Source: a bacterium
GTDB lineage: Bacteria > Spirochaetota > Spirochaetia > Treponematales > Rectinemataceae
DNA: 9,519 bases
Direction: 5' to 3'
Assembly: GCA_021813065.1 (NCBI GenBank)
Contig: JAKALZ010000052.1
Coordinates: forward strand, 1 to 9,519
Shown: positions 1 through 7,600 of the stretch, piece after piece
Layout: every line of letters begins with the position of its first letter
Numbering within the stretch: position 1 is the stretch's first letter
Notes under the pieces: generated by a model
What the model was told of the DNA's origin: nothing
Seen by the model: the letters and a program-made list of their open reading frames with translations, nothing else
Databases searched by the model: none
Translations under genes and position numbers: made by a program

Positions 1-474
1 CCCGGAGTACGATTCCACAAAATAATGAAACAAATGTTCATTCGCAAGAAGGGGAAAACAAAACTCGAAGACTCACTAGTCTTCCCTGGGTATATCTTCT
101 TTGAGCATGAGGGAGAGGCGCTCCCTCTCCAGGTTTTGCACTTAATCCGCCACTCACGCTTCTTTATTCGATTCCTTCCGAGCAACGAATCGCCTCGTCC
201 GCTCAATCTCAAAGATAGCGAGATCATTAACCACTTCGTGCACTTTGGAAGTCTCGTAACTCCTTCATTGGTGAGATTCGACGAAAATCAGAAAATCCGC
301 GTAATTCAGGGGCCCCTGCAGGGAATCGAAGGTTTTATCGTAAAGGTCGATCGGCGTAAACAGAGGGTCAAAGTGAGACTCACCATCGCGGAATCGGTGA
401 TGACGCTCGATCTCGCCTACGAGGTTCTTGAAACAGAAGAGACTTCAGCTGAGGGGAGCCACAAGATATCATGA
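1..474 (+). CDS. NusG-family transcription elongation/antitermination factor (LoaP/RfaH-like paralogue), 5' partial
   Basis: This is the 3' part of a NusG-type factor, which binds RNA polymerase through its NGN domain and modulates pausing or termination. The frame is open to base 1. The first in-window ATG (25) falls inside the NGN domain, just before the basic stretch IRKKGK and the NGN signature FPGYIFFE (partial residues 28-35), so the true start lies upstream. A KOW domain follows at about residues 99-126: IRVIQGPLQGIEGFIVKVDR, then RKQRVKVRL. The core nusG gene normally sits between secE and rplK. Here it heads an oxidoreductase operon and shares a 4-base ATGA overlap (471-474) with the next gene, which suggests a specialised paralogue acting on its own operon. 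LoaP-type paralogues are known from spirochaetes, Firmicutes and Actinobacteria. The family call is firm; the LoaP subtype and the target are inference. Confidence 0.85.
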   Translation, partial: PGVRFHKIMKQMFIRKKGKTKLEDSLVFPGYIFFEHEGEALPLQVLHLIRHSRFFIRFLPSNESPRPLNLKDSEIINHFVHFGSLVTPSLVRFDENQKIRVIQGPLQGIEGFIVKVDRRKQRVKVRLTIAESVMTLDLAYEVLETEETSAEGSHKIS

Positions 475-2561
475 GGAGGCACGAATCCCTTCCCTTTGAT
501 CAGATTACTGTCACCGGCATGGTATACGCGTACATCATACGCTCAGGGAAGGAAATCGGCGCGATACACGGGATCACCACACCACCGCTTCCAGAAGGCT
601 ATAGCCTTCTTACCGCCGACCAGCTGCCCTTTCACAATGAACTCAGCATTGGCGAAATTTCGGTGCCACTCTTCGCGACAAAGACAGTCTCCTACCGAGG
701 CGAGGCCGTAGGCCTGCTCATCGGGCCAAACCCGCTCATCGTTGAAGAGCTCGCTTCGTCGACTGTCGTAGAGTGCGAGGGCGGGAAAGAACCTCGGTCT
801 GACTGGCACGTATTCAACTCCGAGCACATCGCCGCGAGAGTCGATTACGCTCGAAGCGATTCAGCAAAGACGACATCGGATAATCAACACAGCGTGACAC
901 CTCCTCAATCCGATGGTTCAGGAGAGATATTCGAGCACACATCCTTTCTTCGCATCGAACCTCACCCTTTCACTTTTCACAGCGGTATCGGCGCCATTGC
1001 CGAGTGGGATTACGACAAGCTCAAGGTCGCGTGCCCTACATTGTGGCCAGAACATGTGCGAACCTGCATCGCGAAGCTGATGGACGCGCGGATCGAAGAT
1101 ATCGAAATCATTCAGATGCACCTGCACGACAGCTCGGAACTCTACACTTGGTTCCCCTCGCTCCTCGCGGCAAGAGCGGCAGCCGCCGCATGGGCACTCA
1201 AAAAGCCAATCAAACTCCTCATTTCCCCCGCGAGAGAAAAGAATTTTTTGCCCTATGCCCACGGCATTTCTATGCACCTCTCGACACGATGGTCAAAAAA
1301 AAGCCATCGGCTCCTCAGCGCCAACTGCAGATTCGCGATTCCCATTGGCGCGTATTCTATTTTCGCGAGATTATTAGTTGAAAAAACAGCGCGCCTCGCG
1401 CTGGACATTATCCCCAACGCGGCGTTTTCCGTGACTGGTATCGCCGTAAGAACCGAGGCGATACCCATGGGTGCCACTGAGTGTATTTCATCAGTGGCGC
1501 TTTTCAGTCTCTTCGAGGCCCACCTTGCCCAAGCTGCTCGAGCGATGGACATAAGCGCCATCGAGCTCTCTCAAAGCGTCTTTTCTGGCAATCGGCCGCC
1601 CGACACATCACCCAAGGCTCAAGAGCGCGAGCTTCCCGCGCTTCATATCGCGCAATCGCTCCTCGCGCGCGCTGATTTTTACCGCAAATACGCCGCGTAC
1701 GAACAAATTTTCAAGCGAAACCCTGGCGGCAAAGAAGCGAAACTTCGCGCGCTCTCATTCTCGATCGCCTATCAGGATTCACAGATTTCTATGCCACCCG
1801 CAGGACAGAAGGCGCAGATTCAAATTACCCTCGATAGAAATTTGAAAACCTTGCTCGAAACCGACGCGGCATTCGGCTCGGAGCGTCTCAAATCATCGCT
1901 TCGTCAACAGATCGCGAACAGCACGAAAACCCCGCTCTCCCATGTTGCGATAGAAGCGATACAGGAGCCTCACTCTGGCGCTATCCCCCTCATCTCATCC
2001 GCAGGTATCGCGCTCGTAAGCGATCTCGTTCGTCGCGCCGAGGAACGAATCCAGCGAATGCGCTTCCGTGAAGGTCTTCCGCTCAGCGTGCGCGCTTTTT
2101 CCCTCATTAAGCATCCTGAGAGTGACAATTCTGTAAAAAAATATGTATCGCACCCGTCTGTCGGTTCAGCTATCCTTGAAGTTGAGTACGATACGCTGAC
2201 CTCGACAGTTCAGAACATCAAACTGGACATATCTGTGCACGCTGGGAAAATATTATCCGCTACCTCGGCACGCGCTTCTCTGCGCGCTTCTTGCGTAGAG
2301 GCGCTCCGAGCCTGCCTCATTGGAGCATCACAATCCCGTTCTGCCATCACGTTCTACGACTCTGTACTCGCCAGAAGCGAAATCCATGTCAGTCTCCTCG
2401 AGGATGAAAAGGCGGTAATCGCGCGGCCTATAGGCGGCCTCGCGTATTCGCTCACCCTATCGTGCTTTCTCGGTGTGATCCAACAGTTCGAATCAGCGAC
2501 CCGACTCGCCATTCCTCTCAGATCAGCCTCACTCATTGTGGATGGGGGAGCACACTCATGA
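471..2561 (+). CDS. Xanthine dehydrogenase-family large (molybdopterin-type) subunit, divergent
   Basis: The protein (696 aa) has the layout of the molybdopterin-binding subunit of xanthine dehydrogenase/aldehyde oxidase enzymes. Residues 15-102 match the a/b hammerhead domain (MVYAYIIRSGKEIGAIHG, then VSYRGEAVGLLIGPN). Residues from about 155 onward match the cofactor-binding region (RIEPHPF at 161-167; KKPIKLLISPARE at 244-256; IPIGAY at 290-295). Family landmarks are missing. The Gly-rich GGxFGxK loop is replaced by a stretch containing LHDSSELYTW (218-227), the sTQ motif reads PTLW (189-192), the TNxxxxxxxRGFG region reads RTEAIPMGATECIS (327-340), and the C-terminal GxGE with the catalytic Glu appears as PIGGLAYS (653-660). 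It is also shorter than the usual 750-790 aa. The ATG at 471 overlaps the upstream stop and has a GAGGGGAG ribosome site at 451-458. Family membership is well supported; substrate and activity are unknown. Confidence 0.8.
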   Translation: MRRHESLPFDQITVTGMVYAYIIRSGKEIGAIHGITTPPLPEGYSLLTADQLPFHNELSIGEISVPLFATKTVSYRGEAVGLLIGPNPLIVEELASSTVVECEGGKEPRSDWHVFNSEHIAARVDYARSDSAKTTSDNQHSVTPPQSDGSGEIFEHTSFLRIEPHPFTFHSGIGAIAEWDYDKLKVACPTLWPEHVRTCIAKLMDARIEDIEIIQMHLHDSSELYTWFPSLLAARAAAAAWALKKPIKLLISPAREKNFLPYAHGISMHLSTRWSKKSHRLLSANCRFAIPIGAYSIFARLLVEKTARLALDIIPNAAFSVTGIAVRTEAIPMGATECISSVALFSLFEAHLAQAARAMDISAIELSQSVFSGNRPPDTSPKAQERELPALHIAQSLLARADFYRKYAAYEQIFKRNPGGKEAKLRALSFSIAYQDSQISMPPAGQKAQIQITLDRNLKTLLETDAAFGSERLKSSLRQQIANSTKTPLSHVAIEAIQEPHSGAIPLISSAGIALVSDLVRRAEERIQRMRFREGLPLSVRAFSLIKHPESDNSVKKYVSHPSVGSAILEVEYDTLTSTVQNIKLDISVHAGKILSATSARASLRASCVEALRACLIGASQSRSAITFYDSVLARSEIHVSLLEDEKAVIARPIGGLAYSLTLSCFLGVIQQFESATRLAIPLRSASLIVDGGAHS
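593..610. repeat. Perfect 18-bp palindrome inside the large-subunit gene
   Basis: Bases 593-610 read AGAAGGCTATAGCCTTCT, identical to their own reverse complement. As RNA they can form a 7-bp stem with a UAUA loop. The palindrome lies about 120 bases into the large-subunit coding region and encodes part of PEGYSLL. The structure is directly visible; a function is not shown. Confidence 0.6.
1437..1500 (+). repeat. Two adjacent perfect inverted repeats (tandem hairpins) inside the large-subunit gene
   Basis: GGTATCGCC (1437-1445) pairs with GGCGATACC (1457-1465) across an 11-base loop. Seven bases after it, GCCACTGA (1473-1480) pairs with TCAGTGGC (1491-1498) across a 10-base loop. The second stem extends to 10 bp with a U-G and a G-C pair and is followed by TTTT at 1501-1504, so it resembles a weak intrinsic terminator. 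Both lie within coding sequence. Function is inference. Confidence 0.5.
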
Positions 2562-3037
2562 ATATCGAATTTACTCTCAATGGGAACGCCCAAAAGGCGA
2601 ACATTACAAGCGCCGAGCGCGCGGTCGATGTGCTTGTCGGGCACTTCGACATCCACAGCCTCTCCGCGAATTGTCTAAGCGGAAAATGCGGCGGCTGTCT
2701 TATTCTTCTCGATGGCAAGCCTGTGTACAGCTGTATCATGCCCGCCTTTATGCTCCGCGAGAGACGCGTGGAAACCTTGGAAGCTTTTCAAAAAACCAAG
2801 GAGTTCACCATCATTTCGACTGAATTCCAGAAAGAAGGCATCGATCTGTGCTGCGGAGGTGAAAGCGCGCTCATGCTCCTCGCGCTCTACCTCCTAAGAA
2901 AATCCCTTGCGCCATCTGATGAGGATATCCGCGAAGCGCTCGCTAACGCTTACTGCGATTGTGCCGCGCCTGAGCAGTACATCCACACGCTTCGGAGCGC
3001 GATCCGCCGCCTCGATACCGCGAGAAAAGCGCCATGA
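2558..3037 (+). CDS. 2Fe-2S subunit of xanthine dehydrogenase-like complex (CoxS/XdhC type), altered second cluster
   Basis: This 159-aa protein is the size of small iron-sulfur subunits that relay electrons between the molybdenum and flavin subunits. The N-terminal plant-ferredoxin-like site is intact: Cys39, Cys44, Cys47 and Cys59 in a Cx4CxxCx11C pattern. In the C-terminal helical domain the usual pair CGFC...CRCTG is modified. The first half reads LCCGGESALM (Cys98, Cys99; the position of the second Cys is Gly101) and the second half reads CDCAAPEQY (Cys133, Cys135). The Gln before the first Cys, which contacts the molybdopterin in homologues, is Leu97. The start at 2558 is chosen because homology begins at MNIEFTLNG, it has a GGGGGAG ribosome site at 2544-2550, and it forms an ATGA overlap with the upstream stop. 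The same frame is open back to 2462, but those extra residues match nothing in the family. Confidence 0.85.
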   Translation: MNIEFTLNGNAQKANITSAERAVDVLVGHFDIHSLSANCLSGKCGGCLILLDGKPVYSCIMPAFMLRERRVETLEAFQKTKEFTIISTEFQKEGIDLCCGGESALMLLALYLLRKSLAPSDEDIREALANAYCDCAAPEQYIHTLRSAIRRLDTARKAP

Positions 3038-3867
3038 ACCTCAGCGAAATCCATTACCCAAGGTCGATTCAGGAATTCCTCACACTCGTCGACAAAGAGA
3101 AACAGGTGCGGATCATTGCCGGCGCGACCACCTTCGGCATTGAACAGCGCACCAGATATCTATCATTCGAACCTTCAATCGCCTGCATCCACTATATTCC
3201 GGAACTTTCTTCCCTTCATAAAACAGAGCGAATGATCTCCCTCGGCGCGGTCTGTACGCTCGCGTCACTCGAGCACATATATCCTTTCGATCGAGCGCAA
3301 GCTCGTGATCTTTTACGATCCATCGGAACATCCGCGGTTCGTGAGCTCGCGACAATTGGTGGACACATCATGTATTCGAAGCGATTTCTCGCGCTGTGGG
3401 CCCTGCTCGCGAGTCTCGACGCAGAGGTCGAGTTCCGCTCACCCTCGAAAACCACAATAAAAAATATCTGGTACCTCGCGGATCAAGACGGCCTTCCAAA
3501 TATGGAGCAGAATATGCTGCTGACTCGCGTCAGAGTGCCACTTCAAGCACTTGATCACCTCTTTATCAGGAAAATTGGCTCTGGCATCTTTCCAGAGGGC
3601 GATGGAGGCTATCTCGTATCGACCGCGAGCATCGACCGTCGCTCACTCGCGAATTTCAAGCTTGTCATAGCTGGAGAGCGAGCTTTCCGGGATATTGAAG
3701 CTGAACAGAAAATCGCGTCTTCTTCCTTCCCTCTCTCAAACAAAACGATACAGTCGGCTACTCGACTGTACGGGGAAAGTCTTCGCAAGCGCGGGTACTG
3801 GAATACCGAAGTGCTGCTCCCTCTCATCAGCCAAGCGCTTCAAGATCTCCAGAGAACGAGGATATGA
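3034..3867 (+). CDS. FAD-binding subunit of xanthine dehydrogenase-like complex (CoxM/XdhB type)
   Basis: The 277-aa product matches the medium FAD subunit that passes electrons from the iron-sulfur subunit to an acceptor (NAD, quinone or another carrier). It opens with the typical YPRSIQEFLTLV helix. The first FAD loop, normally AGGTDL, reads AGATTFGIE (29-37). The second, normally ATIGGN, reads ATIGGH (106-111), preceded by VREL. The C-terminal part (from about 170) corresponds to the CO-dehydrogenase flavoprotein C-terminal domain: IRKIGSG, then FKLVIAG. Length is normal for the family. The ATG overlaps the stop of the 2Fe-2S gene (ATGA, 3034-3037) and the ribosome site is weak (GAGAAAAG around 3022), so coupling to upstream translation is likely. 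The gene order large-FeS-FAD is the reverse of classical cox operons. The electron acceptor cannot be told from sequence. Confidence 0.85.
   Translation: MNLSEIHYPRSIQEFLTLVDKEKQVRIIAGATTFGIEQRTRYLSFEPSIACIHYIPELSSLHKTERMISLGAVCTLASLEHIYPFDRAQARDLLRSIGTSAVRELATIGGHIMYSKRFLALWALLASLDAEVEFRSPSKTTIKNIWYLADQDGLPNMEQNMLLTRVRVPLQALDHLFIRKIGSGIFPEGDGGYLVSTASIDRRSLANFKLVIAGERAFRDIEAEQKIASSSFPLSNKTIQSATRLYGESLRKRGYWNTEVLLPLISQALQDLQRTRI
3749..3770 (+). repeat. Perfect 8-bp inverted repeat in the FAD-subunit gene
   Basis: TACAGTCG (3749-3756) pairs exactly with CGACTGTA (3763-3770) across a 6-base loop GCTACT, whose outer bases can add a G-U pair. It lies about 100 bases before the end of the FAD-subunit gene. 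No T-tract follows, so it is not an intrinsic terminator. A repeat of this size is expected by chance a few times in a window of this length. Confidence 0.4.
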
Positions 3868-3876
3868 GGATCTACT

Positions 3877-4698
3877 ATGTTCGAACAAAATAAGAAGACC
3901 GGCACGCTCTACCTTATCCCAACGCCACTCATCCCCTATTCTCCTGAGACTTGGGAACCGGATCTTCTGCGAGCGTGCTTGCCAGCGCGCAACGCGGAGA
4001 GACTTCGCCGAATCACGCATTTTATAGTGGAATCCGAAAGGAGCGCGGCGCGCTTTCTCTCGCGAATGCTCACTCCTGAACAGTACTCGAACACGCTCTT
4101 TTACCCGCTGAGCGAGCATTCGTTGGACCGCGACCTCGACGCGCCCCTCAGCGCGCTCACCCAGGGCAACGATTGCGCGGTGCTCTCTGAAGCCGGCATG
4201 CCCTGCGTGGCAGATCCTGGAGCCGCGCTCGTCGCGGCGGCTCACCGAGCGGGTATCCGGGTGTTTCCCATGGGGAGCGACAGCTCTATCATTATGGCGC
4301 TCGCCGCCTCGGGCCTCAATGGTCAATCCTTTACCTTTCTCGGTTACCTACCGAAAAGCAGGGAGGAACTGCGCAAAAAGCTCAGCGCTGAGGGAACCGC
4401 GTCGCTCCGCGATGGCGCATCGAGAATCTTCATAGAAACGCCATACCGAAACTCGAGGACGATACAGGAGTGCACAATCGCCTTACCAGAAACGCTGCAT
4501 CTCTGCTTGGCGGGCAATCTCGGCACCGATGAGCCTCTCGTGCGTTCGGAGCCCGTTTTAACCTGGAAGAAGGACAGCTTCGACATCCCCGAGGTCCCCG
4601 CTGTTTTTTGTTTCGGCACGCCAGCCTCACTGCCGCGAGGCGACTTTATGCGACGTAAAACTCGATTCAACCAGCGAGCAGAGAAAGGCGCTCTTTGA
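3877..4698 (+). CDS. SAM-dependent methyltransferase, tetrapyrrole-methylase fold (RsmI-related paralogue)
   Basis: The 273-aa product belongs to the fold shared by RsmI (16S rRNA C1402 2'-O-ribose methyltransferase) and cobalamin-type methylases. Motifs in order: GTLYLIPTPL (9-18, RsmI: TPIGNL), FIVESERSAARFL (49-61), LSEAGMPCVADPG (103-115, RsmI: SDAGTPxxSDPG), MGSDSSIIMALAASGL (132-147, normally GPSS), NGQSFTFLGYLP (148-159) and RIFIETPYRN (183-192, RsmI: FYEAPHR). The SEAGxPxxADPG, GYLP and ETPYRN set fits a widespread subfamily distinct from canonical RsmI, whose substrate I cannot assign. The start at 3877 follows a GAGGA site at 3866-3870. It lies 9 bases after the FAD subunit, so probably in the same operon. 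Its last 32 bases overlap the end of mfd on the other strand. Confidence 0.82.
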   Translation: MFEQNKKTGTLYLIPTPLIPYSPETWEPDLLRACLPARNAERLRRITHFIVESERSAARFLSRMLTPEQYSNTLFYPLSEHSLDRDLDAPLSALTQGNDCAVLSEAGMPCVADPGAALVAAAHRAGIRVFPMGSDSSIIMALAASGLNGQSFTFLGYLPKSREELRKKLSAEGTASLRDGASRIFIETPYRNSRTIQECTIALPETLHLCLAGNLGTDEPLVRSEPVLTWKKDSFDIPEVPAVFCFGTPASLPRGDFMRRKTRFNQRAEKGAL

Positions 4699-7600
4699 GA
4701 TAGGCACTCTTTTCATGCAGGCCAATCGCCTTTGTTTGGATCAAGATGGCGTTGGGTTTTTCTGGCGAGAGCCTGATGGAGCCGGAAGATTGACGAATCA
4801 AACGAAGCAGTTTTTCGACTGAAATTTTTGAAACTTTCGAGAATTCGACACTCACTACACCTCTCCGCTCTCTGAGGCTTGAGATAGAGAGCTTGCGGCA
4901 GAGCACGCGCATCTCCGCGAGGGCGAGGAGAGAAAGCGCTTCCTCAGGCAGAGGACCAAATCTCTCCGCCATCTCCTCTTGAAGCGCGTCGACTTCCTCT
5001 TGCGTCTGCACCGAGGCGATCCGCTTGTAAATTTCCATTTTAATCATCGGAACGGAAATGTAGCTATCGGGGATAAATCCTGAGTATTCAAGTTCGAGAT
5101 AGGGTTCTTCTGACGCTATTTCTTGTCCCGAGAGCCTCGATACGGCATCGTCGAGCAGTTTTAGATAGAGATCAAATCCAACCGCGTAGATGTCGCCGGA
5201 TTGTTCACGCCCCAAGAGATTGCCCGCGCCGCGTACCTCGAGGTCCTTCATCGCGATCTTGAAGCCCGAACCGAGTTCGGTGAAATCCGAAATGATCTGG
5301 AGTCGTTTCATCGCAAGCTCGCTGAGGGCGCGCTTGTCGGGGTAGAGGAGGTACGCGTACGCTTGTCTATCGGAACGCCCCACGCGCCCTTTGAGTTGAT
5401 ACAGCTGAGACACACCGTAGTTGTCAGCTCTGTCTATAATTATGGTGTTGACGTTCGGGATGTCGATTCCGTTTTCGATAATGGTCGTCGAGACGAGCAC
5501 GTGGAATGCGCCGTGAATGAATCGGTGCATGATCGCTTCCAGGTCTCTCGGATCCATCTGGCCGTGCGCGCTCTCGATGAGCGCTTCGGGAACGAGCTGT
5601 CGGATGAACTGTTCAACCTCAGGGAGTGTCTCGATTCTATTGTGCAGATAGAAAATCTGGCCACCACGCTCGATTTCGGCGCGAATCGCGCGCACGACAA
5701 TTTCGGGAGTATACTCCTCCACGAAGGTCTGAATCGACTGACGCTCCATAGGGGGAGTCTTGAGCACCGACATGTCGCGGATTTTCAAGAGAGACATGTG
5801 CAGCGTTCTCGGAATGGGGGTCGCGGTGAGCGTGAGGCAGTCGACCCCCGCCTTCATCTCCTTGAGCCGCTCCTTATCCTTGACACCAAAGCGCTGCTCT
5901 TCGTCGATCACGAGCAAGCCAAGATCCTTGAAGCGAATATCCTTCTGAAGAATCCTGTGGGTTCCGATTACCATATCTACGCGGCCATCGCCGAGGCCTT
6001 TTATGATGTTATTCTGTGTCTTCCTATCGATCAGTCGCGAGAGGAGCGCTACCCTGATCGGGAACTCTCCAATGCGCTCGAGAAAATTCTCGTAGTGCTG
6101 TTCGGCAAGAATTGTCGTCGGTGCGAGGAACGCCACCTGTTTACCCGAAGTTACCGCCTTGAAGCACGCGCGCATCGCGATTTCTGTCTTTCCGAATCCG
6201 ACATCGCCGCAGACGAGCCTGTCCATGGGCTTGGGGCTTTCCATATCTCTCTTCACTTCATCGATGCAGCGGATTTGATCGTCTGTCTCCTCGAACGGAA
6301 AGGTCGCCTCAAATTCAAGTTGCCACTCCGTGTCAGGAGGAAAGGCGAAGCCCGCCGAAGCCTTTCGCCGCGCGTAGATGCGAATCAGCCGCTCGGCGAG
6401 TTCCTCAACTGCCTTGCTCACCCGTTTTTTGCGCGTTTCCCACGACTTTGAGCCAAGCGAGTCGAGCCGAGGCGCCTCGCCTTCATTGCCGATATAGCGC
6501 TGTACAAGGTTCGCCTGCTCGATGGGCACAAAGACCTTCTCATCGTCCGCGTACTCGATCTGAATGTAATCGCGCTCAAGGCCGAGGACAGTAAGTCGTT
6601 CTATACCGGTGAATTTGCCAATGCCATAGTTCACGTGGACCACAAAGTCGCCAGGGCTAAGATCGATGAAGCTCTCGATAACCGCGCTCTTTGTCTTCGC
6701 GAGCGATCTGGGAACATGTTTCCTGCGTCCAAAGAGTTCGTGCTCCGCGAGCACCCTGACTTTGAGAGAAGGAAGCGTGAAACCCGAAGAAACAGGGCCT
6801 ATGGCGATGGAGATGCTCTCGTCTTGAAGAAGCGATCTGATGCGCTCAGCCTGAGGGTCGGTGGAGGCGATAATCCATGTCTTATATTGATCTCGCTTGA
6901 AGCCTTCAAGCTCCTCTTTGAGGAGTCTAATGTTGCCAAAATATGAGCGTGGAGGTTCAGCGCCGAGAGAAATCCTCTCGTTGGCCGCATCCACACCTCG
7001 CAGGGCGTAACAGTACATCGTCGCGGGGTGAACGCTGATCAGTTCCGAAACATTGATCAGCAAAGCCTGTGGAGGCGGAACAAACATTTCACGAATTGCC
7101 ATTCTGTACATCGCCGCGTATTCTTTTCGGAGTGTCTCGGAGAGGGCTTCGATGCGTTCTCGTGCGATAACGACGTAGAATGTCGATGCGTCCGCGTACT
7201 CAAAGAGGCTGTACACTCGGTCAAACGCCAGAGGAAACCATAGTTCCTCTCCTTGGATATCGCCTCCGTTGAGGAGCTTGTCGAAAAGCTGATCGAGCCG
7301 AGCGTCAGACATCGAGAATTCAGCCGCGTGACGCTTCACGCGCTCCACTGAATCTCTGTTCCATACAACTTCCTTGAGCGGGCGTATGCTGATGCGGTCG
7401 AGCTTCACGTTTCCCGATTGGGTTGTGGCGTCGAACTGCGTGATCTTCTCAATGGTATCAAAGTCGAAGTGAATTCGTGTCGCCAGCGGTCCACCGGGAA
7501 CAAAGATATCGAGCACCTCTCCTCTCATCGCGAACTCGCCGGGAAAGTTCACGGAGGGAACACGAAGGTAACCAAGCTCAGCGAGCGCGCCGGAGATCTG

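Noticed and set aside
2462..2557. Earlier start for the 2Fe-2S subunit
   Set aside because: It would overlap the large-subunit gene by 100 bases and add residues without family similarity. The ATG at 2558 has a ribosome site and matches where homology begins.
3736..4326. Open frame of 196 codons on the minus strand
   Set aside because: Antisense to the FAD subunit and methyltransferase genes; Arg/His-rich translation typical of a shadow frame.
5201..6451. Open frame of 416 codons on the plus strand
   Set aside because: It lies entirely antisense to mfd across the conserved motor domain and its translation matches no family. It is explained by the codon bias of mfd leaving the opposite frame free of stops.
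7034..7061. Perfect 8-bp inverted repeat GCTGATCA / TGATCAGC inside mfd
   Set aside because: A repeat of this size with a 12-base loop is expected a few times by chance in this length, and it lies in conserved coding sequence.
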